Positions 1-13,100 of a stretch of DNA of 64,000 bases are shown in pieces; within the stretch, counting starts at the first letter, position 1, and each line of letters opens with the position of its first letter. Below the pieces are notes generated by a model. That model was not told the DNA's origin, ran no database searches, and saw only the letters and a list, made by a program, of their open reading frames with translations. Made by a program: the position numbers and the translations under genes. Source of the stretch: Certhia americana (lineage: Eukaryota > Chordata > Aves > Passeriformes > Certhiidae); the NCBI GenBank assembly GCA_018697195.1, contig CM031864.1:18670762-18734761 (forward strand), given 5' to 3'.

Positions 1-674
1 ATTTTTTGTACTTAATCCTTGATCCCTTCTGCCCGCCCCCTGCCCAAGCTTGCTCATTGACTGGAAATAGCAACCTATGTCCACATTTTACTGCTCTAGT
101 TTATAGTAATTTTGTTTTATGCCTTTGGAGTATAAATGATTGTTCAATTCAGACATTCAAAATGAAAGTGAAGTTGCCAGTGGAAACGGGTGACTCATTA
201 TACAATGAATGAGTACAAATAAAAAGGTGCCTGAGTATAATAATCAGAAGATATTGACTTTTGTTGAGGTCAGGATCACAATTTATTAACCCAAGAGGTA
301 AATATTGACTGAAACTTTGGGCAGATTTTTCCCCTTTTTTCCTTATAGCTGAGAGGAGACTGTAGAGGATTTACTAAATAACTCCATCTGCCTGCACAGT
401 GAGATGGAGACTTTTGCATTTTGCCTGCAGTTTTATGCTCATCTTTTGTTCTGGCTCTCCCAAGGGCAAAACGATTTATAGTGTATTTTAGAGGAATATT
501 TAAAATCATGCTAATTGCTGTTTCTTTGTCATTAATTCTGCTCTTGACAAGCCAGAATCCTTCTCCTGAAACAGGTTTTGCTTCTGAGCACTTCTTCAGA
601 TGATCCCAGCCCCAGACTGGCTGTCTGCATTTTCTCTTCTGCCCTGGCCATTGCCCTCTCTGACGTCTCGGGGA

Positions 675-680
<6 letters not shown>
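1..680. other. unique non-coding DNA
   Basis: No supported gene. Open frames on both strands are short, overlap one another and have no recognisable domain. CpG is scarce and base composition is AT-leaning, as in vertebrate intergenic or intronic DNA. One minus-strand frame of 175 codons (532-1059) owes part of its length to reading through the neighbouring TG repeat as alternating His-Thr. Confidence 0.7.
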
Positions 681-716
<36 letters not shown>

Positions 717-719
717 TGT
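681..719. repeat. (TG)n microsatellite
   Basis: A run of TG dinucleotides interrupted once by TA near its 3' end. It is an ordinary dinucleotide microsatellite. Long TG runs can adopt Z-DNA and are usually length-polymorphic. Confidence 0.95.
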
Positions 720-3700
720 CTAAAAACACCAGGGTATTGAAGCAGCCATCACAAAGATGCCCTTGGGAATGGTGACTCCTTGTGCTGCTGACATACTGTT
801 CACTCTCTAGAAGGGGCTGTAAAATCAAATTATTTGCCTGAGCAGATGCAACGTCCCTCGTTTGGCTAAAATGAGCACCCTGAAACCACAATTCTGCTGT
901 ATTACTTGGAAAACCAGGCTTTTCCAGATTTCCTCCATCTCTGACTGCTCTATGCTTCCTAGGGGCTGCACAGTTTGTGCTGAAGGATATGTTTGGGATT
1001 CCTGGGGCAGTCATGAACCTTTTCCAAACAGGGCATCGACCTGTTTTAAATTCAGTCACATTTCATGTTTGTGCTTACTTGTTGGGGTTTTTATTACTAG
1101 TCATGTGACTGGCATTTTGTGGTGGGTCTGCTCCTGCCTCAGGAGCTGCGCGGGTGTAGAGTTCCTGCAGGGCTGGCTGGGGACCAAGGAGTGTTGGCTG
1201 CTGGATGCCACCTCACAGCTGCTGCCACCACACCTGGGCAATGTTTGGAGCCCTTTTCCTTGCTGTCTTCCAAGCTAAAAGAGATGATGTAGAGAGAATT
1301 AATGTGACTTTCTACTCTTACAGGCTTATTTCTAGATTTGCTTCTTTTCTGTCCTGCTTTTCCTCCCTCTCCTCCTCCTTCCCCAGTCTTTTATTTTGTC
1401 AAATAATATGCTTCTTTTCTGGTGTTCACATTGCTCATTGTCTTGTATTTTTGCTCCTGCATCCTCCTCAGAGTAAGACCTTTTTCTGTTTAGCGTCTGA
1501 TTTACATGAGTAATGCCTCAGGATAATCAAGCAGTGTTGAATTTTCACACAATTTTAAATATTACAAAATAACTCCAGTGAACTTTTAGCAGGAGAGGGC
1601 TGCTTAGTGAGCTTTGGAAAAGTGTTCTGAACCTGTCAATAAAATTTTTCTGTGAAGAAGGGACTGCAAATATTAGTAACAAATTGTTATATATGGGAGT
1701 GAAATCTTAAACTTTGTAATCCATAGATTTTGGTGGAGGTGTGGATATCTGCATAGCAAACATAGACCTACTGAAAATATCTCACTACCTCTGCAGGACC
1801 TTCAGAATGGATGCACAGATTCTTGAGCATTCGTGGATCCCAGACTGGAAGCCACAGCCAAAAATCAGGTTAATGTTCTGAGAGGAACTTCCCTGCTGAA
1901 GCTCAGTTTTGCTGAGCTGAGGAACCTGCCCCAAACCGTGACACAGGCTGATTTAAACAGTGCTAAAATCACTCTGTAGTTTAAAGACTTTAGTGCTTCT
2001 GCTGTATCTTGGAGACTCCAAGTCTGTTCTGCACACTTGTACGTGTCTGACTTGTGTCTGGTGTAATGCAGCCTGCATGACCTGACCCACAGACTCCTGT
2101 TACCTCTACCAGTGAGGCCCATAAAACACTTCTGGACTCACACCAAAGTAAAAGGGCCAGAGGAAACGAGTTTAAAAGCCTGAGCACATCTCCCAATAGA
2201 CATAACAGTCCACATCACAAAATTTATATACATAATTTAAAATAATTGGCAACTTTAGGAAGCAAAGCAAAGAGCAAAATGGATCTACTTTAGCTGATTA
2301 TTTATGATCACCTTTTGTCTCCGATGTTTCTGTAAGGAAAATCTTGCCTGTTTGGTAGTTCAAATCACTAATGCTGAATCTGAACTATTCTGTTCTCTGC
2401 TCTAAATGAGAATCATGCATTCACTGCCTATTTAACAAGTGCATTTGCTGTATTTTTAAATTTAAATGATTTGTCTCCCTTTATTTCCCAATGCTTAGGT
2501 GAAGACTCTCTCCCCAGACTCTGCTACCTCTCTGTTGCCCTCTAAGTACTTCATATGAAAGGTCATAGACTCACAATACTGACTCCTTGCAAAGTTCAAC
2601 TGGCTCTCTTTTGTAGGCTAAAGCCATTCCCCATCTCCACAGCAAGGGAGGTCCCCTGGCAGCAAAACAAATGTGGTTAGTTATGTGTGGCATGAACCTC
2701 AGCTGCATTGGGAACTGAGCTCTGGAAAACATGTAATGGTAATGTATTGAGAATTACAAGGCTAACCCATCAGCCTCTCTCAAGAAATTTAACTCTGAAA
2801 TGTTTTATTTTGCCTAGGGAAAGTCTATTTGGGTCTATCATCTGGTTTCCAGGAAGGTCCAGAACTCCCCCCTCCCCTGCTCCTTAGCTGGATGGATGGC
2901 ATATAAAGAGGTCAAAGAGACTACCAGTGTCATGCCATAACTCAGTGGTTCAGCTTAGAGGACAGCCCAAAAGGCTTCTGCTCATCTGGTGTAAACTGAC
3001 TCATTCTGCTGCAGTCAACAGAGGATCTGACAGCAGCAGATTTGCCTCAAGAGCTTCAGAATTCCCACTTTAGATTTATCTAACTGGTGTTTCAGACATT
3101 CTTTCTCTGTTGTCAATAGCAGAGATTTTATTAATATCATCTTAATAAATATATTTCAACTACAGCTTCATAGAATATCCATACTTCCCTCCCTGCCCAC
3201 AAGTAAGATGTTATGTATATGTGATTATAAAAATACCAGTAGCCAATTTAGTTTAATTTAAATTTAGATTTTGCCCTAAACAAATACTGATGTGCCCTGT
3301 ATATTTTTACTGCCAGATCATGATTTACTAACTCCGTTTTGGGGGTTAAAGAGAGTATGACCTTGCCCCATATTAATATTTAAAGATTACCGTGCACATG
3401 AAATCGGATGCTGACACAAGTCTCAAAGGACTAGGAGGTTTTTAATCTTTTGAAGAAGCAGTGCCACACTGAAATATGTATTACTACATTCAAAACAGAG
3501 CATGTTACAAATGTCCCACTAGCAGGCATCAGAGACTGCGAATTTCATTCAGTGTAATATGGTCTACAAATGCCAACTTGTTTCCAGAAGGGAAATTGCA
3601 GTGCCACTAAGGCTGAGGCTTGACACCATAGCAAAGGCCAGCAGCGGCATCTCAGACACTGCAGTAAAAGAGTTTGCCATCCAGTTCTAAATGCAGGAGC

Positions 3701-4884
3701 CATTTCGTGCCCTTTTCAAGGCAATACATAGATTTTACTCTTTAAAAAAGGTGAAAGTTTATGTACATTTCTGTTCAAATGCAATTTAGAACAGTTTAGG
3801 AACCATGCGATTCTTTGTTTTTACAACAGCACAAAAAAAATTTAAACCTCCTGATTTTCTTTTAACACAGTAAAAGAGAACATGAGAGCTGTTTTAATAG
3901 AAAACAGAAACAGCTGATATTAAATATAAATGAATAAGTTTATGCCTTTTTTAGGGCACAATTATTTTTCTTTAAAAATATTCAAGCATAGCCTATCAGC
4001 ATTTTTAACACATGTCTTTCTAGTACACCCAAGCTTCCAACAAAAATATGAATTAGCAAGCTGTAGAAGAGTCTAATTGTTCTCTTATTGCATTTTGGGT
4101 GTACTGTTTGTACGAAAATGCTGTAGGTGAGGTCTCTGATTACAAGAGGTCCTGCATTTTGATAACATCATGCAGGTGTTACAGGACTTGAAAAATCATG
4201 ACTGAATGGCTCTATCTCCTTTTTTGGTGAGTGGCAGAGGTGGCAGCCTGCCATTCCTTGTCTCTTGTGTCATATTTCTGACAGGTAATTGCAGACTGGT
4301 GCCTCTGGGAGCTTGCTATGGTGCTGCCAGAAAGCACTGGTCTAGTTTGGAGATAGTTCAACCAGATGTTAGATAGATGTAGAAGATATTGGGTTCTAGA
4401 GGTTTCCAGCCCTGAGGAATTTGGAGCCTGTGAATGTGCATGTTCATTTCTCAAATCATCAGCTGAGGGTCACCACTATGTTTGCTGATGGATGATGTCC
4501 ACACCTCCACCAGTGGCAGTAGTTATTGAAAGGAAAAGGAACTAGTCCTGTTGTTTGGAAGTTAGGGAGGCAGTGCTGGAAAATTTGGTGCAAGGAGAGC
4601 AAGAGCATCCCTTCCTGCAGAGGCAGCTCTCCTTGCCATGGGGTGTTGAATGCTGACCATCGTCTTTGTGTTGGTTGTGCTGTTGATGCAGCATTGTTGT
4701 AACCTAACCCTCACCTGGCCATTTCACAAAGCAGGTACACTTTCTTTGTTCCCTTTACAACCATTAAGGCCCTTTAACCTTTCATTTCTCTTAGCATGTC
4801 TGCCTCAGACCCATTCTTCTTCCATTTGTGCCCTCCCTCAGAAAGGTTATGAGTAATGGGTGCAGAGCCAGAGAAACGTGCACC
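720..4884. other. unique non-coding DNA
   Basis: About 4.2 kb with no convincing gene. Open frames are at most about 140 codons and lack domain signatures. The 2.2-4.1 kb part is strongly AT-rich, with several TTTAAA and AATAAA-like strings but no associated coding frame. No CpG-rich promoter region is visible and I recognise no interspersed repeat. Confidence 0.65.
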
Positions 4885-4998
4885 GAGTGAGTGAGTGAGT
4901 GAGTGAGTGAGTGAGTGAGTGAGTGAGTGAGTGAGTGAGTNNNNNNNNNNAGTGAGTGAGTGAGTGAGTGAGTGAGTGAGTGAGTGAGTGAGTGAGTA
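4885..4998. repeat. (GAGT)n tetranucleotide microsatellite containing a gap
   Basis: Uninterrupted GAGT repeats on both sides of a 10-N gap. Before the gap the sequence ends on a complete GAGT. After exactly ten positions it resumes two bases out of register, so the Ns are a placeholder and the true array length is unknown. Long Ser-Leu-Thr-His frames on the minus strand are a by-product of a 4-bp period without stop codons and are not proteins. Confidence 0.97.
4941..4950. other. assembly gap (10 N)
   Basis: Ten Ns inside the GAGT array. The fixed length of ten matches the other gap in this window, which suggests a conventional unknown-size filler rather than measured missing bases. Confidence 0.99.
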
Positions 4999-6149
4999 AA
5001 AGGGGACAGGAAAACCTGCATGGAGACTTTTGCTTTCAGTGCTTCCCAAACATGTGGTCTCAGTTCAATACATTTGCCAGTCAGCTAATCTATTTCCCTC
5101 TAAATTTGGTTGTCTTGTCAGATTTTGGGCAATATTTATTGGAAGTTTTTCGGTCACTGTAAACACAATTTGATCTATTTTATCCAAAATGAGTGTTTTT
5201 CTCTGCATGACTTACTTAGAACTTCATACTGCTAAGTCTCAAAAAAAGAATTTCAGTGAGTCACAAGTGCTGCAGGATGGCATGATGCCCTTCACAGAAA
5301 TAACAACTACAGATGCATAAAGAAAAAAAAAAAAATTAGAATTTGAGAATCTGAAGTTCTTTGCAAAATCTGCAACACTTTTATCAGCATTGCTGATAAT
5401 ACAAATGGGACTGAAGCAACAGATAAATGTTCTGGTCCAATGAATTCACCTACTGCTTATGATCCTTCCAGTCATATTTTTAACTGTTTTGGCATTCCCC
5501 ATTAAATCTCCCTAAACAGTCTTCTTGCTGGTTCAGTGCTCTCGACCAGGAAGCTTGTGAGTTTGTGAGGATTTGTACTTGATCATGAATGATTCATGAA
5601 ATGAGCTTAGAAAACTAAGTTTAACATCTTATTCAATGCTGACGAAAAAAAAGAGCATCTTCTCCCATACTCGTAACAACTTGGCTAAAAAGGAAGAGTC
5701 TCAATGTCTCATTCTAAACACTGAAATTCAGAGCATCTGTTGCCTTTCCAGCTAAACCTCATCTCTACTAAGAAGCAAGAGGAAGCATTTTAATTTACTA
5801 CTATAGCTGTTTTTTTTCATTCTGCTCCTACATTTGACCACATCCCAGCAGCAGCACAGCCAGGATATTGGGGCACAGCTGACAGCTGGGACCTGCCCAT
5901 GCTGCCATTTCTCACTCACATTTAACCATGAGTTAGATTTTTCTCTAAAAGCTATGTCAGAAATCAGTTGATCTTGTTTTTATTTGTTTATGACTGATTC
6001 TGTATGTTCCTTAGGACAACAGAAAGCTTAAGCCCCAGGGTGTTATATTCTGGTGTCTCTCTTTCCTTCTCCTCTCCCTTGACATCTCTGTGCTTGGCAG
6101 ACAGGAGTGCCCCATTTCCCATGGATATGTATGGCACTCATACATATCA
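4999..6149. other. unique non-coding DNA
   Basis: No gene seen. The stretch is AT-rich with a short A-run near 5,323. There is no substantial open frame on either strand. Confidence 0.65.
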
Positions 6150-6300
6150 CTATTCCCCTGCCACACATATTCCGTACAGACCATGTCTGAGTCCTGGATT
6201 TTGCACCAGTGAAATGGGGATAATTGTGTTGCTTTGATGTGCTGATAAAAGTGCCTTATTCTTTGTGGAACATGTTTGGAAGCTCTGTATAGCAAAGAGT
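6150..6300 (+). repeat. MIR-like SINE relic (sense)
   Basis: The segment has the order of landmarks of the core and 3' part of a MIR element. There is a TGAAATGGGGATAAT block around 6,209-6,223, then a GATAAA block, then an 'aacatgtttggaagctctgtatag' type 3' stretch (here described by position, 6,270-6,293). Divergence is high, as expected for an element dating from early amniote evolution. The assignment is from visual resemblance to the family consensus. The 5' limit is uncertain and tRNA-related boxes are not clear. Confidence 0.4.
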
Positions 6301-9300
6301 AGGAAGACAGCAGAGAGATGGATCTGATGCAAAAAAATTGGGAAGAAACAGAGAAGGAGGTCCATGGTTATTCCCTTGCTGTTCTTTGTATCCTATTCTA
6401 GATCTACAAGAGGATAAGGTTGTTTTTTTTACTTCCTTTGCTGAATGAAAAGATGACAACACAACATACATCTAGGGACACCTGCTGAGAGAATAAAACA
6501 AAATAAACATGAGCATTCTATGGTGCTCAAAAACATGAGCATTCTACGTATTTTGCTTGTACAATAGATATTTTGATCCATTTACAGAAAGTTTAAACCA
6601 GTAAATTAAAATCAATTCAAATGCTTTTGTTATGCAACCTGAGGTTTTTTGTTGTGCTATGCCTTTTTTTTAAGCTGGAAAAATTTTGATCTGATGGTTA
6701 ATAGAATTATAAAAAGAAGAAAGTACTTCTAAATAAGGTCTTCTAAGGTGTCCCCTGGGACTACGATTTTTAACTGGTCTTGCATTAATTGCAGTTTCTC
6801 TGGCTGTTTGTTAGGCCATTGCCATGCTGTGTTAAGGTCTCGATGCTTTTATCTAGCCCTCCCCTATTCCCTGTTTGTTCTTCAGCAAGGATGAGAGGAA
6901 CCCTTACAGTATGCAAATACATAATGCTTTCTATGCTTCTTTCTTTAGAGACATAAAAGGATTTTTTAAAAAAGGCAAGCTGAATACATGGCAATAAAGA
7001 CATAAATCTTCAGAAGCAGGAAAGCTACATTCCCTCTGCACTTCACAAATGAAGCATGGTTTTTGCAAAGAAAGAGTTTGTTAGGAGAACCAGAGGAAGC
7101 AGGATTTCCATAATGATTTGCAAGAAAAAATTCTGTAACACATGGCACCGTATTTCCTTCAGAACTGCAATCCCCTTGGGACCAAATTCTTTACTACTTA
7201 ATCACTGCAGTAATTAGAGATGATGTTGGCAAGTGTTCATTGAACGTTGTGTCATTTTACATCTTAAAACATTTTGGCGTTACTTTCCATTTCCTTTATT
7301 CGGTGTGTTCTGGTCCATCCCCCAGATGATTAGACACAGCCGGCCTTTGCTTTAGGACCAGGTCAGTTTTGCAATTAAGAGCTGTGTTGGTCTGGACTGA
7401 TAAAAACAGGGACTAAACAGTTCTATTTATGGTGTATAAATTACGTTTCCCACCAAACACTTTTTATAATGAGTTGTACACAAGAGACTTGATGTGAAAC
7501 AGAGGATTCCAGCCACAAAAAAATGGTTCTGTCCTACAGTGAGCCTTCCAATATGGAAAACTGCAGTAACAAAGTACGAATGAAGATCAGACTGCATGAA
7601 GCAGAGCTCTGTACATAGAGAATAATGTTGCAGCACAGACCTGTGTGGCTGTGATTATGAGGAGTGCCCTGGGGAGCGTGGGCAGCAGCGGCAACCACCA
7701 GCAGCATCTGCCTAATGCTGCTCCCTCCCTCTCTGCTGCTCTTATAGGCTGGCCAATGTGATGTCAGATGGGGAGAAAGGGAAAAATGAAAGGGCTGTTC
7801 AACCCCTAAATCTGTCAGTTGAAACTTCTGTTGGTAAGGTTGGGGGGACTGCACTTGAGATGTTAATAATACATCTGGAAATACTGCAGCCTGACTTCTC
7901 TGCATTTCAGGTCTGTGCCTGTAGCTGTCACTTCAGAAAAATAGGAAAGGTTCTTCTTACAAGATATAATAGCTGAAAACTGCAGGTGTACCTTTCAGTT
8001 TTCTAAAATCCAAGTATCATTAACTATGTTGAGTGGCATATCAAGGCAACAGTGCACAGTGGAAGGTCCCTGCACTACTCTTGCAGGCTTAGATTGTCCT
8101 TTTACGCTCTAGATCTTTATCTTCATTTTTCAAAATGTTCATGTATCTGCTACTTTTTTAAATAGGCTTTGACGAGGCACTGGAATCTTTCAAAGTTCAG
8201 ATGTGGAGGGTGCAGCAATGGCCTGGCTGTGATGCACACTTCTACCTGAACCCATGTGTTTGGGCATCCTTTCACCTGGGCAGGAATTGTAGTATCCCTA
8301 ATAATTTGCCTTGGTCTTGGATAAAGACTGTTTCCACTTTCAGTCTCATTTCTTACGGGCTGAAACAGAAAATTCATCAAATGTAAAGTTCAGCTTAAAT
8401 GACAATTTCTGTGACTAATGACCTTCTAAAAGACAAGGTGGTAGTGTATAATGTTTTTTGAAATGCTTTCAGAGGAGAAAAAAAACACAGTAAAAATTAT
8501 ATGACAAATATAAAAAAGGGAAAAGAAAACAAAATTAGTAGCATAAGCAAGCACTAGCAACCATTATGCTTTTAAATTATCTCTCCACAGCCTATAAATC
8601 TTTGCTTTGACTCACGCACACTATACATCTAGCAAAGAGAGAAATAATATTTTTTATTGCCACTCAATTATAATTGATATACTACTGTATAATTTTAAAA
8701 TGTGTGAAAGGTGAAAAGTATACACACACAAAAATTTAAAATGGCAGGCAAGAAACAACATATAAAAAAGTGATAGAACTTTCTGAGCTAGTTTTATATA
8801 CATCCCTTTCTCCCCTTATATGTATGTTCCAGGCAGACAAAAAGTACTACTGAAAATTGGAAATGCATAATAGCTCAAAGCCAATTAAGGAAAATACCTC
8901 TCCTTTTTATTCTGCTTACAAGCCTTTTCTGCAATATTGATTATTTTTCAGAGGTAAGTGATAGTATCTATTCTTTCTGCAATTAATCCATATGTTCATT
9001 TTGCATGGTGGTTTTAGAAATCCTCTGAGGTCCAGAACTAGCAGGATCCTGGTAACTCTAGAATAAAGCTAATTCTGTGACAGTTTCTAAGAAAAAATCT
9101 GGCCAAAGGCTGATTGTGCTGCCGCTGTGATAAAGACATCTATTAGTGTATTAATTGTCTGACATACTAGAGGACAGGTTCTGGAGTAATCTGAAACTAG
9201 AATTCAGATTGCACCTGGCCAATTGCTTCCTTTCTCCAACACTAGCACTTAAAATTCCAGAGCTGTGGCTATACAGCAAATGCATGACAAAACCTCTATT

Positions 9301-10073
9301 TATGATTTTGTTTGCTACTCCTAAATAATTTTGATGTTCCTTTATTTCTGACATTTCAGAGTCTGTCACTTATGTATATCTTCTAGGAGATGATGCTAGT
9401 TTTGTGCTGAAAGTTGTATCTCTCAGTCTTTGTTAAATTCATCACATATGCCAAACTGAGACCAAAAGGGAATACGTTTTTAAGCGATTTTATGTAGACA
9501 ATTCAAGCACTACTTCCTTTCCTGTTTTCCCAGTGCAAATGCTCCTAAATCACCATGAGGCAGGAGGTATGGGATGCACCTTAAACAAAGTGCTGAACAC
9601 AGAGTAGCTGCAAGGCCAGGTACCTTGATACTGCAAATGGGAGTGTAAGAGCACTAGAAGTTCCCAAATCTAGTGGCAATGGTATAATATAGACAAGTTT
9701 CTGTATCTTCCTTCACCTGTTCCCATTCCTTTTAGTGCTTTTACATCCATTTAATGGATTAATAACAACAGGATGTGCCAATCCCTGCTGTTCAGTCTGT
9801 CCAATATAACCAACCCTCCTTTTTTTTCAAAAACCCCTGAAAAGTGTAAACATGAGTGCTTACAGCTAGGCTCTGTCCTACAGCCTCTGTTACTGGGCAA
9901 ATTGTACATTAAGCAGCCTTTTGCAAACTTGGGGGCTCAGGCTTTGTCCCAGGCTTGCTCCCTCATGATTCCCCCAGGAGCCAGGATCCAGAGGCAGCGT
10001 GTGCAAGAGTCCAGTCCTTGCCTCTAGGAAGAAGGGCAGACTCTACTTTCTCCATTGCTCTGCCATGCTGTGT

Positions 10074-10077
<4 letters not shown>
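6301..10077. other. unique non-coding DNA
   Basis: No supported gene. A 16-base sequence (AAACATGAGCATTCTA) occurs twice, at 6,505-6,520 and 6,531-6,546, a small local duplication. The part from 8.4 to 8.9 kb is markedly AT-rich. The frames of 60-123 codons found here overlap on opposite strands and show no domain or biased composition. Confidence 0.65.
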
Positions 10078-10131
<54 letters not shown>

Positions 10132-10136
10132 TTTTT
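10078..10136. repeat. (TA)n followed by poly-T
   Basis: About 18 TA repeats run directly into 23 T residues. Read on the minus strand this is poly-A followed by TA repeats, a common residue of an A-tailed retroposon. However, no element body could be recognised on the plus-strand right flank, which would be the upstream side for a minus-strand insertion. Confidence 0.9.
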
Positions 10137-13100
10137 AACAATAAGAATCTCCTTGTTACACTTGAAGGCTGAGTTAAAAATCAGCCTGGAAAGACAAATG
10201 GCAGAGATACAGCTGACATCACTAGGTTTTCTGCTTTTAGGCTCAGGATGCAGTTTGTTACTAGCTGTGGGAAAACAAAGCAAGCCCAGATGCATCCTTT
10301 TCTCTTTGACATAAAGGACCAATCTCCTCTTCTGGGGCTCAAGACACCTTGCTCCAGGCCTCCCCAAAAAGAATTTGTGTTCTACAGCAATGATAATTAT
10401 AAACTAGCCTCTGCTTTTGGTCACATTAAATCCACATGGTATTTCTCACACATTATCTTTGTGCTATCAGGCATACAGGAATTCTACCATGCTGCAAAAA
10501 CCCCCCATACACTGTGAAAATGAGCTTCACTTTTTAAGTCATGTCACAGTAGATTGCCTTTGAGTGCATTATAAAAAACTGCTATACTTCCTAGAAGAAA
10601 AGTTTCCTATTCTATATTTTAAATTTCTATCTGCTTCTTCAGATGAGCTGAAGAAAATCTGCAAAATTTGAAATTATGCTTATCTATAAAAGCAGTATAT
10701 TCACAAATGTTCTTTATAATTTAATGTATTTTACATGACGTTATAAATTAGAACATTGGCACAATTTGCAGACATGTTCTGTATAAATATGGATTAAGAT
10801 AAACATAGCAGGTTGAGCTAAAATTACCAATACAAATTCCAATGTTTTTGATTATTTGGTTTCTGGATAACAGCTTAAGTGATGTATCCTTTTAAGAGGT
10901 ATACCCTGAAATGAGGGATGCATGTGCCTTCCAACCAGGAGACCAAGCACAGCACGGGTGAAAATCAGTAGCAATTGTGCAGTGGGTTATGTCTATGTGA
11001 GAGTTATTTATATCCCCATCATACTGTCACAAGGAGTGCCACTCTGGTTGGGAGCCTTAGCAGAGAGGTCAGGGGCTCTAGGTAGAGGTAGACTGAGTTT
11101 CTTTCTCAGGCTTTGATGGACTTTATCAGGTCTGTCTCTGTTACCATAGTTTCCATTTTGTTCTCTAGATAAGAAATTGAAGTGTATAGTTCACAGAGGC
11201 CTTGATCAGTCAGTTGACATAGGGTCCCTGCCTGTGGTGAGGTTTAAGGGAATGAGAAGTAACTATGCAGAGTCCTGTTGTGTGTAGGTAAAAATCAGTC
11301 TTTTCTTTCCTCCTTTTTTTTTCTTGCCTTGTTTGCTTGCTATTAACCATATATCTGTTCACAGAAACTTGATGGGACACCTGAATCACCAGCTAGGTAA
11401 AAGGATATCTTCACACAGGTTTATAAGAAGTACTATCTTATGATTGTGCATTTCAGAAACTAGCTGTTTTGTGCCCTTTAGTGAGCTTGTTCAGTTCCAC
11501 CCCTTTTGGCTGTGGACATTTTACTGGGACTCCTACTCATATCACCCTCTTTACACTACCGTTCCCTTTCTGTTCTTGGGCTTTCTGCACTTGCAAGTCC
11601 AGTCTGAAATTTCCGAGCAGCAAGGACAGTGTCTGTACTGAAGCACTAAGAAGTTATAAAAGCAGTGGCTGCAGTTAACCACCACTAATAATGCCTCTCT
11701 CACAGAAACAATCATTGCCCTCAAATATCCTCTCCCTCCCTAAAATCGCAGGGAAGAATCACTGTTCCTTCCAGAATAAGAAAGGCTACATGAAGGTTAG
11801 GGACAAGTCTCCACTCTATCCATTACTCTCCCTCTTCACTGTCAGTGGAAATTTCAGATCACTTTATTCCCATGCCAGTATCATTCCCCCTACTTTCTGC
11901 ATCTCTGGGAAGTGGCCAGGACTTTGGAGTTAATGCCAGTATTGTTGTGCAGAAGCAGTATTCTCTGTCACTGTTCCTTTTACCTTAATAAATAGATGCT
12001 ATCTGCAAGCGAAGGAAGGCAGTATGTGTTTTCTTTTAATTTATTTTGCAGGCACTGTTAAAAGGTAGGGAGCTCATTATGTTCTAGACAGACAGAAAGT
12101 TTTATTTACAATTTCTTACCTCAGTGCAGCTGTGGCAAATTATATCAGCCCTTCAATTCGTGCATTATCATTACTTCCTCACATTCATACCCTTTCCAGA
12201 ATTACAATACCACTGACCTGATGAACCCATTTTCTTTTAAAATCACTCCTATTTTATGTTTAGAGATTGCTTGGGAAAACTCAGTGGCAGCAGCTAAAAG
12301 AACAGGCAAGTTGGTTGTGTATAATCAAAAGGTCAGTCTATCTTCAGGTACTTCTTTAGGGCTACTGCTGAAGAAAGCATGGAGCCATCTGCACCCTTAC
12401 AGATGTCAAAAGTTTGTTCTCACACACAGGGCAAAGAGCAAAACCAAGGAGGATAGCCACAGGCTCCCCTGATGCCACGTCTTTGATCCTGGAGGCTGCA
12501 AGAACTCTGAGAGGATACTCATCCCAGGACACAACCAATTCATCTCCTACCTGCCCAGAAGCAGTGATTCACTTTTTGTGCCGCTGCTTTGAAGGAAGGG
12601 AACTCTTTCCCATGCACTGACTCATAGATGGAGCTGAAGTGGATGGGTGACACTATGATAGGGATCAATGACTCTTTGAGGGTTACTTACCTCCTCTGGA
12701 GAGATCAAAACTTTTGCAGTTTACCCATCTGTTCAACTATCCCTGCTAACTGTATCATAATGGAACTAGTATCCCTACCTCCAATTCTGTGTTTGTGGGC
12801 TGCTCCAGCAACACAGGATCCTTTCCCTCGTCTTATGGCTCTTTAGCCCACTTCTCTACCTAAAAAACATGCTTTAACACCATAGACAATAAACATCCAA
12901 TTCTCCAGCTGGGCAAGGCAGCATAGAGAGACAAAAAGCTTTGTCTTCTCTTGAGTTTGCAATAGCGTTCCCTTCCAAGCCAAGTCCCTCTTTGGCTCCC
13001 TGCATCTCCATCGTACATTTTTTACTCTTATTACACAGCACTCTTATTACACAGCAACAAATATGCTAAAATATTAGAGAATATATTAGAGAAATGTACT

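Noticed and set aside
532..1059. 175-codon minus-strand frame with a His-Thr tract
   Set aside because: The His-Thr part is the TG microsatellite and the remainder shows no domain or splice context.
2340..2370. tRNA B-box-like AGTTCAAATCA
   Set aside because: No A box or cloverleaf partner sequences at the required distances.
4774..5049. Ser-Leu-Thr-His repeat proteins on the minus strand
   Set aside because: Direct translation of the GAGT microsatellite through the N gap, with no other coding evidence.
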